From the NCBI RefSeq assembly GCF_003672135.1, contig NC_039507.1, positions 2,790,001 to 2,854,000 of the forward strand: a stretch of DNA of 64,000 bases. The letters are read 5' to 3'. The translations under genes were made by a program, and so were the position numbers. Below are positions 24,317 to 36,830 of the stretch, piece by piece (the first letter of the stretch is position 1; each line of letters starts with the position of its first letter). The notes beneath the pieces were generated by a model. It did not search any database and was not told where the DNA came from. It saw only the letters and a program-made list of their open reading frames with translations. This DNA comes from Ooceraea biroi (Eukaryota > Arthropoda > Insecta > Hymenoptera > Formicidae).

Positions 24317-24960
24317 AATGCATAAAAAATAGTCTCTAAAAGTCTGAGTTATTCGGTATGAATATATTTATTCTTATTGAATGTCACGTTTTATTTTTTC
24401 CAAGCTGGATAATTTGAGCAAAAGATTTTGTGAACATGAATGTCGCTGATTGTTCTTTATTTCATTATCGTAAACAATAGTTTCAAGAAACTACAATAAT
24501 GAAGCAAGTTTCCTCAGCACTTTACCTGTTTGATACGCCATTAACAACGTATAATAGCATGTTCCTACTGTTGTAACTAAAGTTTCTTAATTTAGCATTT
24601 GACAGGTTTGAAGAGCTACCTATACCTTTATTTAACAAAAGTGCACTCGGTTGGCAGAACTTTGTTACGCTAGAAATATCTGCAAGTTTCATATTCGCAT
24701 GATGAAATCGGAGCTATTAATGTCACTGTGCGCTCTAATTTCTACGAAGATAGACGAGAATAGCAAAGACAAGCTGCGAGAGAAAATTCTACAGCGAATC
24801 GGCACGAACAGTTCGTAATCTCCTCATATTCCCTTCCTTTTTACTTTTAATCGCCTTTTATAATCCAATCAGGATTCACTTAGATTTTGAGAACAATAAA
24901 TAAGAATAGAACAATGAAAAAGAAGAATTAACTTTATCCTCGTTTTATTTCTTTAAAATG

Positions 24961-27900
24961 ACCGAAAATGACGATCTTACGTAAAAACTATGTTATTATC
25001 GGAAATTAATAAACACGAATAACTAGCAATCGAAAGCGACCGCTTTGATTCCAAAACCACAAACGAAAGAGGAAAAAAAGCAGTATTAGTAGATATGTGG
25101 AAAGAATTAAACAGTGCGAAATGTCTCGCACGAACCGGGTATATTGGCTTTCGCTCGATTTTCAGAAATACGAATCGCAATGTCGACCGAGGGGGATCGT
25201 GTTTCTGCCTCGAGATGGACGCTGTGCCGCCGATGAAGCGAGGAAAAATCACCGGACGGACCCGTGACGCGTCACCGTGCTATGCCGCACCGGTAACCAG
25301 ACACTTCCGGTTTCATAATAGAAGGCTCGTGGTTACTGGCGCGAAATGACACGGAAGCGGCAGTTTCAACGGTTCAACCAGACGAGTCGAGCGCCTATAG
25401 CGAATCTGTTTGCCTTCGTGCTTCGATGCGCCGATTCAATGCCGACGCAGTTGACGATAATTTCAGAACAGACAAAGAATCATCGTCAAGAGTTGAGGCA
25501 GCGCCTCGCGCAGCCAGTATTTTCGCTCGTGCCTTTTTCGTTTGCCAGCCGAGCGAAATGGCAGGACGTTAATCCCTGCGTAATATCATGCGTTTAAGTG
25601 CGCTCGGATAAACTGAAGCATCGTTTAAATGAAATTTCTCTCGGCGCCTTAAGCAAATGATTGTACAAGATTTCCCCGAGGTTTTCCCACCACTTGCGCC
25701 GACGTCGACGCGACAAAAAAGATCCCAAAAATCACGCGCTACCAGGATAAATTTCATTTCGCGCTCTACTAACTCGAATGCTAATTTCTCTTTCCCATAC
25801 TTCTGGAATAACAGCTACATCAAGGGGGTCACAAGGAAGTATCAGCGTGATACGGATCCGCAAACGACCGTCCACTCCATTGCCCTCCGCACCCCCGTTC
25901 TCCTCCCCCGCTCTTCCTCGTCATGAGGCTCCGCTCATCGCGGACAAAGTCCTCGAAACGTTACGGTGCACCGCGCAAATTTACTATGCAAATTAGCAGA
26001 TGTATTTTCCGTTCCCCAGCGAAAACACCGACCGGGATCGTCGACAAAAAACGCATCCCACCGAGACGGCCGTACAAAATGTCCGTCGTGCGAGGAATAA
26101 TTACGTAATCGCGGGTGAAATACATCGTCGAAAAAGAGTTGGGGAAAGCCCGCGCGATCACGGGCGACGGCAGGATTTTCATCGAGGACTTGCTGCAGCT
26201 TCCCGCTGCTCGTTTGGAAGAAACATTGTCGTGATTAACACGCTATCCCGCTACGGGATGCCGAAATTCCTCACCTCGATATTTTCATGTCTTTCATTTC
26301 CAGTAAATTTTGGCAAGTTTTTATCTATAGTTTTCAAAATCTAGCATATAAATACATTTCTCATGAGCGCTTCCGCAACCCTCATAAAAAAGAAAACAAC
26401 TCCAGTTTTACTGATTGTGAGAAGAGCTATTCTTCGCTTTTGCGTAAACAAGCATTTTTAATTTCTAAGAAAATTTCAGGATATAAGATTTTTAAAAATC
26501 TTAAATCGATTTTAAAGTTTTGAAAACTTTAATAATTGAAAACAATAAAAATTAAGAAATTTTCATGCATGAAATTATTCATCAGATAAACATAATCAAC
26601 GCTTTTTTCGTTTGTCGCGACGCTCACGAACGCGACGGTGAAGTTTTATCGTGCGAACGCCGGTGGTTTGTTCTATTTCTCCTGGTATTTTCTTCATCCC
26701 CGAATTGCGAAAATTCATGAATACAAGAGCGTCGGGAGCAAAAAGGGAAATGATACGCGAGCGGAGCAACAAAACGCGAGGTCTTGTAAGTTTTGCCGAT
26801 GTAATGGAGCGACGCGACGCGCGACAAGAACGAACGATGATATTAGGCGGTCCGATTTCGGCATGATACAAATTTTAAATTACAACGCGAGTTAGGGAGT
26901 AGTCAGGAGGAATGTTGAAAGAGAGGAGGAGAGTCGCCGTCGAAGATAATATGCAAAAGAGAGGTTTAAAAAGTAATTACCGCTGAAGAGCACGGGCTGG
27001 TTAAAAATTGGCGTACATAAAAAGTTTTCTAATTTCGAGGCGGCCGAGGATTCCGTAGTTGAGGGGTGGAAACGCGCGCGAGAAAAGGAGACGACGGGAG
27101 TGAGAGACAGAGACCGCTTAAGCCGCGTACTTACGTGCCTCTCGGTATGTACGCTCGCACGTTAAGCGCGCGGCCACGTAAAGTATGTACCGGAGTGCAT
27201 CGAAGTGCAATATGAGCAACGTGATCTCGTAGACTCGTAGTTCGAAGTACTCTCGACTAATTAAAAGCTGCGATTTTGTGCGATAAATTTCCATGTTGTC
27301 CTTAAGCCATACATGGCCGGGCGCGCGGAATTACGTGCGAATGACCAACGTACTTGTACATTGAGCTTTAAGTTATGCACTGTCGTTAAACCCGACGTTA
27401 ATCATAAATTATTAAGTGTGATTAAGCTTACCGTTAATATTAACAGTAACAGCAATATCTCGGATCGATACATGAATTTGCATTAAAATGACTTTTTCCT
27501 CTTCCAAACGATTTTTTTGCATTTTGCAGCAAGCCTTTAATGTTTTAACAGAATACGTAAAAACAAAACTCAGCGGAATTTAGCGTAATTTCTGGTATAA
27601 AAGATTAACCGATACATCATATATGAACAATGGAGAAAAAAAGAATTAATAAAGAAACGTAATTTCCCGCAAGTGATGAATCATTTAAACAATTTCGTGC
27701 AACGAAGAATGACAACAGTTAACCATTACATCTGTTATCTATTACAACGATGCGTTTAGTTGAAAACAGTTTATTCAAGCAATTATTTCAGAAATGATAT
27801 TAACAGGCGGGGAAAAAGCTTGTTTGGAGAAAGCTTGTTTGATGCTGGCAATTCCGAGCGGAGTTTTAAAACGCACCGTACGTTAGAATTGTGCGAGCGT

Positions 27901-28700
27901 TAAATTTGAAAAAAATTGCCCAGTGTGGTTCCATTGACCTAATTACCACTAGTAATTATTACCGCAAGGATTGTACAAGCGGTAAGGTCTCCGTCATGAA
28001 CGTAGCATCGAAGCAAACCATTCGAAATGCAAACACCGGTGTTTTCTCACCCATGCAAATGCTAATACGCCATTAAAGTCAGGATAAAATGTTCTGGCAA
28101 ACGAAAGTAAGATGAACGACCGCTACCGTAATTACCCGCGAGGTGACGTGTCTTTTGCTGTTATTAAAACGTTATCTCTCATCGCGATATTCACCCTCTC
28201 TCATGTTAGAACATTAATTTCACACGCCGCGTTTCTGGTTCTACGTGCCACGAGTTTGGTGAATCAAAGTTCAAAGAGGCTGATTTCACGTATTATAATG
28301 AATAAAACACAATAACCATTTATTGAAAAATTAAAAAGAATAAAAGTAGCAATTTCTTCCAACGTTCTCCAAGATATTACCGTCTAGATCAGATTTCATG
28401 CGTGGCCAATCAGCAGTAGCAGTAACCGAAAATTAATGGCGGACATTAGCGTGTTCTCCAGCTCAGTAATCTGACCTTTTGGAACATTGAAAATCGAGTA
28501 CACCGTAAATATCGTTGCATGCATAAGCAAGAGTCCGCCTATGAGCTCACGGCGAGGCGAGTCTAATAAAGTTTAACGGCGATCCCCGAGGTTGCAAGTC
28601 GGAATACGTACACGCAATACGACGATGTCGTTCCATTAACACGTCCGCCCCGACTCGTTATCACAAATTTTCAAGATTCCGCTTACGCACGTTCGTAGAA
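24961..28700. other. Mosaic of CpG-rich patches and AT-rich DNA, no gene seen
   Basis: CpG-rich patches lie at about 25040-25460, 25840-26200 and 26600-27220. The palindrome cluster at 26484-26532 lies between two of them. Confidence 0.6.
26484..26532. repeat. Cluster of three adjacent AT-rich palindromes
   Basis: In order: a perfect 20-bp palindrome at 26484-26503 (TAAGATTTTT and its complement), a 10-bp palindrome AAATCGATTT at 26503-26512, and 10-bp arms around a single G at 26512-26532 (TTAAAGTTTT G AAAACTTTAA). There is no G/C-rich stem, and the U-run expected of a bacterial-type terminator is not relevant here. Confidence 0.85.
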
Positions 28701-30104
28701 CGCAGTGTCGGAATTCCTTTCTGCATCGCTGGCAAGACGCCGAGCTTTCACGAGAGTTGAAATTCTAATTATCATCTGCCGACAATCGCCATTTTACATA
28801 ATAATCTTGCGCAGTGCGCAGAACGCGAGTTCGCAAGACGCAGGGTGACACAATATCTATTGACAACCAGCATCATTATTTGTATGAGCGAGTAATGCGT
28901 GTAACAGGATTCATTAATTTAAAAGCATTCAGTATTTATCGTACTAAAAGTGCATTGAAAGTTTAGTGTTAAATTTTATCGTGATTAAAAAACAGGCTTT
29001 GAATTCTTTCGTTATTTCTTCTGTGTTTTTATATTTATTATATTTATTATCTATTTTTTAATATATTTAAATTTTGTATATTTTGTATATTATATCTGTA
29101 ATCATTATTACAAACAATTCCGTTCTAGCACAAAACTCTCCCTCCCATAACGGAAACCAGGTAGGTAACACCCTCCTGCAGCAATGCGGAAAAGCCGCGC
29201 ATTCGATATCTCGACTCCTCACTGCCTGGCGGAGCACATTTCGCTGGAAGCTTTAACAACAGCTTGCGGAATATTACTACAGGACCCTCTCGGTTGTACT
29301 CTACTCTCCATTCCTGTGGCATGACAGCCGACACTCGGAAGATCCTTTCTCCTTTCTCTTCCTTCTCGTCCCTATCGTCTTACCTTATTTCCTTCCTTCC
29401 TTCCTTCCTTCCTTCCTCGTTTTCTGCCTCGCTCCTTCCTTCTTTCTCCACTATCCGCTCTGTACGCCACATTTTTCAAATGTGTCTCTGCTCGAACAAA
29501 AATCTGACTGGGTAAGGGGATCAAGTGATCTTACTCCCCATTGTATAAAATCCTCACGAGCGGACCATCGGTTCCGGGATACATCACGAGCACGTTCGCG
29601 AGGAATCGAAATGGCGTTGCGTGCAGGTGCCTCATCATGGTCGCTGCACGTCTCTCGTGCTCAAATACGCGTTCAAAAAAGAAGTGCACTCTTCCTGCTT
29701 TATCCTTTCGTCTACTCTCGTCTACTAACAAATCATCGACTATTAAATTTAAGAATGTTCGGCTGTCATTCAAACTATCGAGACTTGAAAATGGCATCGT
29801 TGATAAAATTTTCTCTTTATGAGTTATTTTGGCTGCACAACAATTAATTCAATTACGTGGGCATTATGCACGGATCTAGTTTATATTTAAATTAAACGTT
29901 TATTATAAAGAGCCATTATTTAGCATAATTTGCTTATTATCATTTCGCATAATTAGGATCATATCCGTTAATTAAAGTTTTATCGATTGGATTATTCAAG
30001 TAGCTCTTAACTCCTCGCAGAAATTGAAATACTCTATCCATGTATTAAATATGCATTATTATATTATTGCGCTCAAGATTTAGTTGTACTTGACTCGATC
30101 ATAC
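28701..30104. other. Non-coding, AT-rich with pyrimidine-rich part
   Basis: Very AT-rich low-complexity DNA near 29020-29100, then the pyrimidine-rich stretch with the TTCC microsatellite. Frames are short and unrecognised. Confidence 0.6.
29389..29416 (+). repeat. (TTCC)7 microsatellite
   Basis: Seven uninterrupted TTCC units inside a longer pyrimidine-rich stretch (about 29341-29455). Confidence 0.9.
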
Positions 30105-30360
30105 ATCCCGCGTAGAAAAATTAATAGGGTCTTAAAAAGTCCCGATTAATTTCCTCAATATTAATATGGCCCTAAAATGGCATGTAACAAATATTTTTTC
30201 GGGACCTTATAAGGAAATAATAAAAAATATTGTTTTAATCATCTGTCCTATCGGGCAACGATGTGGCAATGATAGGACATCCCTTTTTAGGACATCCCTA
30301 TTTATTCCTTATAGGGACCTTTACTTTCTTATTAGGCCCTAATAATTTTCTGCACGGGAT
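30105..30360. mobile_element. Nested-hairpin MITE, 256 bp
   Basis: The left end 'atcccgcgtagaaaa' is matched by the complement of the right end, 'atcccgtgcagaaaa', and the similarity continues for about 30 bp through 'aatagggtctta' against 'attagggcctaa'. A second pair of arms (30201-30220 with 30301-30319, 'gggaccttataaggaaata') and a perfect inner pair (GTCCTATC 30245-30252 with GATAGGAC 30271-30278) nest inside, so much of the element can fold on itself. There is no open frame. I see no convincing target-site duplication, so the superfamily is undetermined. Confidence 0.6.
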
Positions 30361-33300
30361 TGCATTAATAATGAATTTAAATAAATGATTATACAAACAC
30401 AAATATCGATTGCACATGACTTGCATCCTTACGACTACGCATAAAACCATAAATAATTTTTGCACGCATTGTCAAGCATCCCTCCGATGGACAACGCACC
30501 CTAATAATACGTTCGTTATGAAATTTAAGGACGCTCGACTGCTGCCAAAGCTGTCGCGCGTAAAATGGGGTCCCTCGATGAATAGCTGCGACTCAACGGC
30601 CGACTTTACTCGAGTTAATTAAACCCAACATCGACGGAATAAATTCACTCAACTCCGAAGCGACAGACCCAGACATCGGTAACGCGATATTCGTTCCCGA
30701 TCGCAATTATCATTACTTTAAATATATCACTCGCTCTATCGTATCCAAACAAGAACAGATGGTGCGCCAGCAGCAAGCATGCTGCTCTTTTTGAGATCGC
30801 GCATTAAAAGTAAACCTCCGTTGTATCGACAATATCCTCATTCATAATAAATAGAATCGTTCTCAGAATATTCCAGCAAATAAATTTACAGCCGAAGCTG
30901 CGCAACAAAAAGCGAGGAGATAAAAAAACAGGAAGGACGGAAGGGGCGGTGCAGAAAATTAGGAATAAGTATCTAATAACTGAAAAATGTGTCCTGGTAT
31001 CTGGGCGGAGGCGGAAGGAAGGGGCAAAACGTGCGGGGAAAGTCAATGAAGGGATGGCGAGTCGACGACGCAGAAATGAGGGCCGTACGAGAGGAATGAC
31101 AATGGTACGGGAGCCGCGAAAGGGGGTTTTAAAACTTCAACCCCTCGTGGAAAATTTACAGCGAGGTGGATCCGGCCGCGTCATTAAACACGTTGTTTCA
31201 TAATTCACGCTGCGATATATCTATGTCTCTCGCCCTCGGCTTTTTTCCCGGTCGCGCGGCTGCCGCTCGTTAATTCTTCCGTTTCGCGTTCCTATTGAAC
31301 TGATACATGTGCGATGCACTCGAGTGTTTCAAGACGTGCCAAAACCGAATTACTCTCTCATGCTTCGTCAATGAGGAATCGGCGTTATCGAAGGATGATA
31401 TATATTAATATTTACAACTTATATCTAAGTTGTAAATATTAATATAACTGATATAATCTAATTATATCAATGCTTATATCTAAAATGCTTTCAACGCTAT
31501 GTTTCCTACAATCTTCAACGAGATAAACAATTCAGACCAACCTAAATGGTATAAGTTAATTTCGCATTTTAATTTACATTTTGTACCTATAGTATTTGCA
31601 GCTATCTAATAGGATTAATCCACCTACGTTGTACAACGAGTAATATGCAAATTCACCATGTATTTACATTGCGCAATAATAATTCATACTTCAGATATTT
31701 CATATAACAAAGATCAATAGACAGGAATATTAATACACTTATCCATTTCGTACGTAAGAGAATTTTTCACTTTCTTTCCTCATTAATCTCAAATGTAATA
31801 TTAAACTTGTTAACCAAGTGTACAAATTTGTTCAAAGTATTTTTTAAGATAAAGTTAATAAAATAATAATATCCAACGTGACGTAATATATTAAACTCTA
31901 TATTTCTATACGTATATTATTACATGTAATGGAAAATATTAACGTTATCTTGCAGTATCAATCTTACTTAGCTAAAATACATATTATGCCACGTTAGTTA
32001 GTATTAGCCAAGCCATTTATATAAATGCTCAACGCGCGCCACTAGTCTCTCACGACAAGGAATTACGTGCAGTGTGCAGAAAAGATCTGTGAGAATCTGA
32101 ACTAAACTGCAGATACTCGCGAGCACGTTTCGTTTCGTGCGGCGATGTAATTAATCGCGCGTCGTCGGACGGCGCGCTTAAGATCAGGATTACGTTGGCG
32201 AACGTACAAAATGCATGAGCTTGCGGTATGTTCAAAAGTCGCGCGAGTGCGTATTTATATTCTCGGAGTCGGATCAAATCGAAGAAATTTAAAACGGGCT
32301 TGTAAAATATTCTATTTCAAAGAGGGCAGGCTCGTTGCCGAGTCTGGATACCAGACTTTAAGCGATGTTTATTTGCGGAACGAAAGTTCAAATGTATTTG
32401 ATCTTACTCTCTTGCTTGTCAATGAAATAAAGTTAGTTCCTTCCTTTCAATCGTCTGTGTGTGCGCAAGCTAACTGCTTGTATACCAATTCTGACACCGA
32501 CTCGAGATGGAACTAAACAGACTGTAGCGAACGCTTCGACGCTCTTTCAAGACTTTATCGCGATAACGTGTAGACCCCCGTCGTTAAAAATGTTACCGAC
32601 GGATAAACACACTTCTGCGGCAATGCGAAAAGCTGATCGCCGAGTCGCATTGAAATTAATTTCAATGCTACGCTTACGCGACATTAATTTACAAAATCAA
32701 GTAAGTTACCAATTCGTTGATGAAATTAGAGTTGATACTTCCTCGATGAAAATCTGATGGAAAATAGTCAATTATTAGTAATTTTTTTACAAAAGAGACT
32801 GACAATTAAGATATTGAATCATTACTTTTATTCGTACGGTCTTGCCTCATTTTTATTCATATGATCCGACGTAACGTAATCATCCGAGATTGCGACTTAA
32901 AGTATCATGTGAATGGCTAAAATAGTCGGATGATCATATCGACTCAAGGACACCGGAAATTCGCCAAGGTCATCAGCAGCAAACGACATCAGAAATGACA
33001 AGGCCATCAGAAGCTACAAATTGCGTCGATATCTCTGATAGCCGAGAATGAACGTTTCGTGAGATGCTTTTGTCGGGGATACGCTGGCTTTGCGAAGCCA
33101 CTCTAAGGGTGATATTGAGGGACACGGGAGTCCATTACGAAGAAGTTGCGGTCTACATTGCCTCATCAGGAAGTCGTTAACCTAGCCCACCGACACCCTA
33201 CGTCCTCCGCGCAGTCACTACCTATGTGCTCCGGTAACAATTACCCCCCCGTATAGTTGAGAGAACCTTTGAACTACACCCTTCGAGAACATTGAACAAA

Positions 33301-33960
33301 CGAAGAATTTATCTCGAGTATAATCAAGAACATTATTATACAAATTTTTCAACAGTCCTTTAATTGTTAGTTGCTTATTCTTAGTATGTGTCGAGCGATG
33401 ATTACTATAAATCTTTTCTGTATGAAGCATTTCATTGTACGAAGCAAAGTTGTTATTGATAGTTACCCTTTTGTAAAAATATTTATTGCGTTTGATAAAT
33501 CTATATAAAATGCTTCTAAATTAAACGTTGATATTATTTAAAAATACATTTAAATTTCAGATTACACGAGGTTTCTGTTACCATGTTTTGAGAGATTATT
33601 GAATTTATTTGCGGCCTTGACTTTTTACAACCTTTTTACAAACTACGTATGAATTGGCATGTTGATCTTTCAAATCATCATAAAGTACTGTAAGCCATTT
33701 TAGTTGGATCGGATTAATCTCAGCTTCATAAGTCACTGTCATATTGATCTCTTCATCTTGAAATAAAACCATTCAATCCAAATCATATTTTCTTATACTC
33801 TTTTTTAGATGATTTCTCAAAAATGATCAATTAATAAGGGATTAATAAATCAAGGAACAATCAAAATTTAATAGAAATCAATCTTCACGCGTCTCGTTGA
33901 GAATTTTTGTACGCACACAAATTGACAATTCGTCGAGGATTTCCAAAATAGGATGCTCAA
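30361..33960. other. Non-coding, with possible old dispersed-repeat sequence
   Basis: A CpG/purine-rich patch lies at about 30930-31270, followed by AT-rich DNA with the hairpin at 31401. Between 32858 and 33240 the base texture changes and an imperfect inverted pair (32858-32870 with 32925-32939) appears; it may be an unclassified repeat. A 101-codon frame from an ATG at 32211 is unrecognised. Confidence 0.5.
31401..31446. repeat. Perfect inverted repeat, 21-bp arms with a 4-nt loop
   Basis: Arms 31401-31421 and 31426-31446 are exact reverse complements, separated only by TATC. The stem is AT-rich (core TTTACAACTTA). The loop is too short and the pairing too perfect for a usual microRNA precursor. 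It could be a cruciform-prone hairpin or a very small fold-back remnant. Confidence 0.9.
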
Positions 33961-34658
33961 GTCAAACGGAAATTGGAATCCGGCTTGCGCAACTTATTTC
34001 GCGATGCAAATTCTTTGCCCCTCAATTTTACGTCGACGAGATGTGAGCACGCGAGCGCGCGCGACGCCGAAAAATATTCTGACCGTCCGAATATACGCTC
34101 GGTATTCCCGGGCGAGAGTCGACAAGCATGGAAAAACTCTCGCGAGAGGCCACGTCAAAGAAAACTGAATTTCGCCGGAAGTTTTATCGATGCAAATATT
34201 CTTTTTGATTTAGACCGTCCCCGGCACGCATCACGTCCGACTCTTTCGATACGAAACAACTGGCCCTCAGCGGGTCCGCCCTCGCGGGACAACACCTCAC
34301 AGATAACTGAATTCCAAACTCGTCCCTCGAACTTTCATATATTTTTCCCTCCCTCGCGATGCAGTGGAAATATTGTGCGCCTGTGTCCCGCGACGATATT
34401 ACAGGGGATACGGAAATCCGTGCACGTGTTTGCCCATTCGGGCGACAGTCGCGAGCTAAGCTACTAGTTGACACGTGTTTCCCTCGTAACGTGCATGGGG
34501 TGTTTCTAAATAGACGTCGTGAAATGTTTGGCCAAGATAGTTCACGTCTTTAAGCTAAAAGGGGAATTCTTAGCATGCATAGTAAGGTATCAAAGCTTCG
34601 AAAATGTAATTTCGGTTAAACCTCTTATTTAAGTTCCGATACGAGACATAACAACGAA

Positions 34659-34686
34659 TTTTATAACACTTGTTTTATAACACTTT
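34659..34686 (+). repeat. Two tandem 14-bp units
   Basis: TTTTATAACACTTG is followed directly by TTTTATAACACTTT, differing only in the last base. Confidence 0.85.
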
Positions 34687-35080
34687 GTATACATAGTGAG
34701 ATTAAAACTATAATGCTCATGTGACAGTTTTTTATCTTCGAAAGATTTAGTTTCGTGAACTGTTTTTGAGAGCAAGGTACGCAGTCTTAGGTCACACTCA
34801 TTATTCCATCGAGGAGGTTAACGATCGTGATGTAAGCGATATAAGCAATGACGTGAGCGTTCGCCTATTCACAACCCACTCGATCGCGCCAACGGTTGAC
34901 AGTCCAACTGACATCCCGTATTTCACTGTCACAAGTCAAAACTCAGAAACGCTGCTGAAGTGAAATAATGCACGCTCCCTGGTTATTTATGAGTGCGTCG
35001 TAGAAGCAATGGCGTTGCCGGTGCGAGTCGTGAATTGTGGAACCGTCGTCGGAGACGGAGAATTTGCTGGTGCATCCCGT

Positions 35081-35114
35081 CGAAGACGAAGACGACGACG
35101 ATGACGACGACGGC
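35081..35114 (+). repeat. GAC/GAT trinucleotide repeat
   Basis: About ten triplets of GAC, GAA and GAT. In one frame they read as an acidic D/E run, in another as arginines, so the repeat alone can create protein-like frames. Confidence 0.85.
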
Positions 35115-35899
35115 GAGAAAGAGGATCACGACGATCGAGATTTACACTTTCCCAGCACGACTTTTTCACGGCTGAATGTCGCGGCTCCCTCGTGCCAATT
35201 TCTACAGCTATTGGACTTTTTCGCAGCACGTGGCTCGAAAGATGCCAACGTCTCGATGTCATCCGACCGCTCATCGATAGCCTCCCGCAACGAATCCCCG
35301 AGTGATTCTGACATATTACGTTAAAGCCGATAACAGAAACGCTTGAGCACCGAGACAGTATATGACGAATGAAATTACAGAAAATAGAGACTAACAGGTG
35401 CAAAAATTCAATCGGACTCTCCAATTGTTTCGTGTCTTGTTCTTTTAAAGTACGAAGATACAGAAAATGCAATGATTTACATTCTCATAAAAAGAGAGAT
35501 AATATTGATAAGAATAACGATTTGATTGCATTTTGTCGAGACCATGTTACGTCAGGCTACATCGACAAATGAAACTGGATTCCGTCGATGAAATCATGGG
35601 CAGTGATAGAGCAAACACCGATAAACTTTCCATAGCCGCAGGCACGTCATCGTCACCATCGTCCAAGTTTGGCGCGCGTAAAGTAAACTCGACGTGATGT
35701 CATCTGTTCGTGGCCGAATGTTATAAACAGTGCGATATAATTGCGTCTACGGGCACGAGCGATTACTTCACGTCTCAGGAATGTTGGTAGAACACCATCT
35801 GCGCAGCCTTACGCTCGTTCCAACCGACACAGCGGCCGTCTGCGGATCGAACGTATTCAGAAAGAACAAATCAATGAATACGGCTGAATAGATGAAAGC

Positions 35900-35946
35900 A
35901 GGGGGAGAGAGGGAGAGAGAGAGAGAAAAGGAGAAAGAGAGAGAAA
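35900..35946 (+). repeat. GA-rich microsatellite
   Basis: A purine-only run of GA repeats with GGG and AAAA interruptions. Confidence 0.9.
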
Positions 35947-36640
35947 CGAGTAAAACTCGTAAAACTTTACGAGCGCGCGTAACGTCCTCGCGCAACGGAA
36001 ATACAGAGCGATCCGTAACAAAGTTTTAAAGTACAGTTTTGGACAAATTCGAACTAGAAATTTCTTCGCGGAATTCTCTTAAACGTTTATTATTAGTTAA
36101 TTAAGAGTTACAGATTATTGTCAAACTTTGTAAGGAAACCTCATTTATCAGCGCAATTTAAGTAGTTCTTGTCTAGTTCAGATGCAATCAAAATCAAGCA
36201 CGCATCGAGGTTCAAACGGAATCACGTAAACGTTACGTTATCTACAGTCGATCTCGTCTTCAGACGAGCGGTACTTTTTCTCGGATGCAACATGCGGTAC
36301 ATTAGGTGCGGTACATCGGGAGTGCAATTTGCGCAGACTTCCTTCGGCCGAGCGAGCGCGCGCGACAAGCTCGAGGAAAACGCTCGTAATTCCACCCCCG
36401 GGATCGGGCTGTTGTCCCGTGTGCACGAGCGTGTAAACGAGGGACCGTTTCGGCGTCGCGTAATCTCGCGTAATCACGCTCCCGAGGTAAGTACGGCCGT
36501 TTTCGTGAGCTTTTGCCTGGATGCGATCGCGCCGGATATCGTCGTGTAATCCGCGGTCAGTCCAGTGTCTCACGTGCAACAAGCATTTCGCAGCTCACGT
36601 TACGCATACAAAACAAACGACGTCACATCGGTATAAAATC

Positions 36641-36710
36641 GAGAGAGCGAGAGATAGAACGAGAGAGAGAGAGAGAGAGAGGAGGAGAGGAAGGAGGGAG
36701 GGAGGAAGAA
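36641..36710 (+). repeat. GA microsatellite grading into GGA-rich tract
   Basis: Largely purine: GA repeats, with the longest run at 36661-36680, then 'ggaggagagg' and 'gggagggagg'. A few pyrimidines interrupt the first part. Confidence 0.9.
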
Positions 36711-36830
36711 AACCAGCCGTGGTTCCAATGCAATAGGGCGAGAAAAGACCGGGGATACTTCGCCGATAAGCTAGCGGTAAACCGCCGCGAGTGCGAATCC
36801 AAGCGATGCCTGCGGCGTGCTCGATAAGGA

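Larger units (their letters stand above)
21800..24960. other. AT-rich non-coding; holds the stronger ratchet-type splice site
   Basis: No gene is recognised. Between about 23120 and 24970 there is no sizeable open frame. The putative recursive site at 24085/24086 and the adjoining GA and CT tracts are the notable features. Confidence 0.65.
33961..36830. other. GC-richer block with several protein-like but unsupported frames
   Basis: Frames at 33973-34467, 34766-34963 and 35037-35324 are somewhat protein-like, but I see no splice sites that join them and no domain. The 35037 frame begins two codons after a stop and has no ATG near its start. A donor-like GAG|GTAAGT lies at 36487. Confidence 0.45.

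Noticed and set aside
24510..24535. Minus-strand AACAG|GTAAAG near the strong ratchet-type site
   Set aside because: No pyrimidine tract before the AG and a weaker donor.
29159..29170. CCAG|GTAGGT on the plus strand as a ratchet site
   Set aside because: The upstream sequence (CATAACGGAAACCAG) lacks a pyrimidine tract.
31401..31446. microRNA precursor interpretation of the perfect hairpin
   Set aside because: The loop is 4 nt, pairing is perfect, the arms are only 21 bp, and I do not recognise an insect microRNA sequence.
34766..34963. 65-codon frame with mixed, protein-like composition
   Set aside because: Starts with TTG just after a stop-bounded stretch, has no clear splice acceptor, and is too short to judge.
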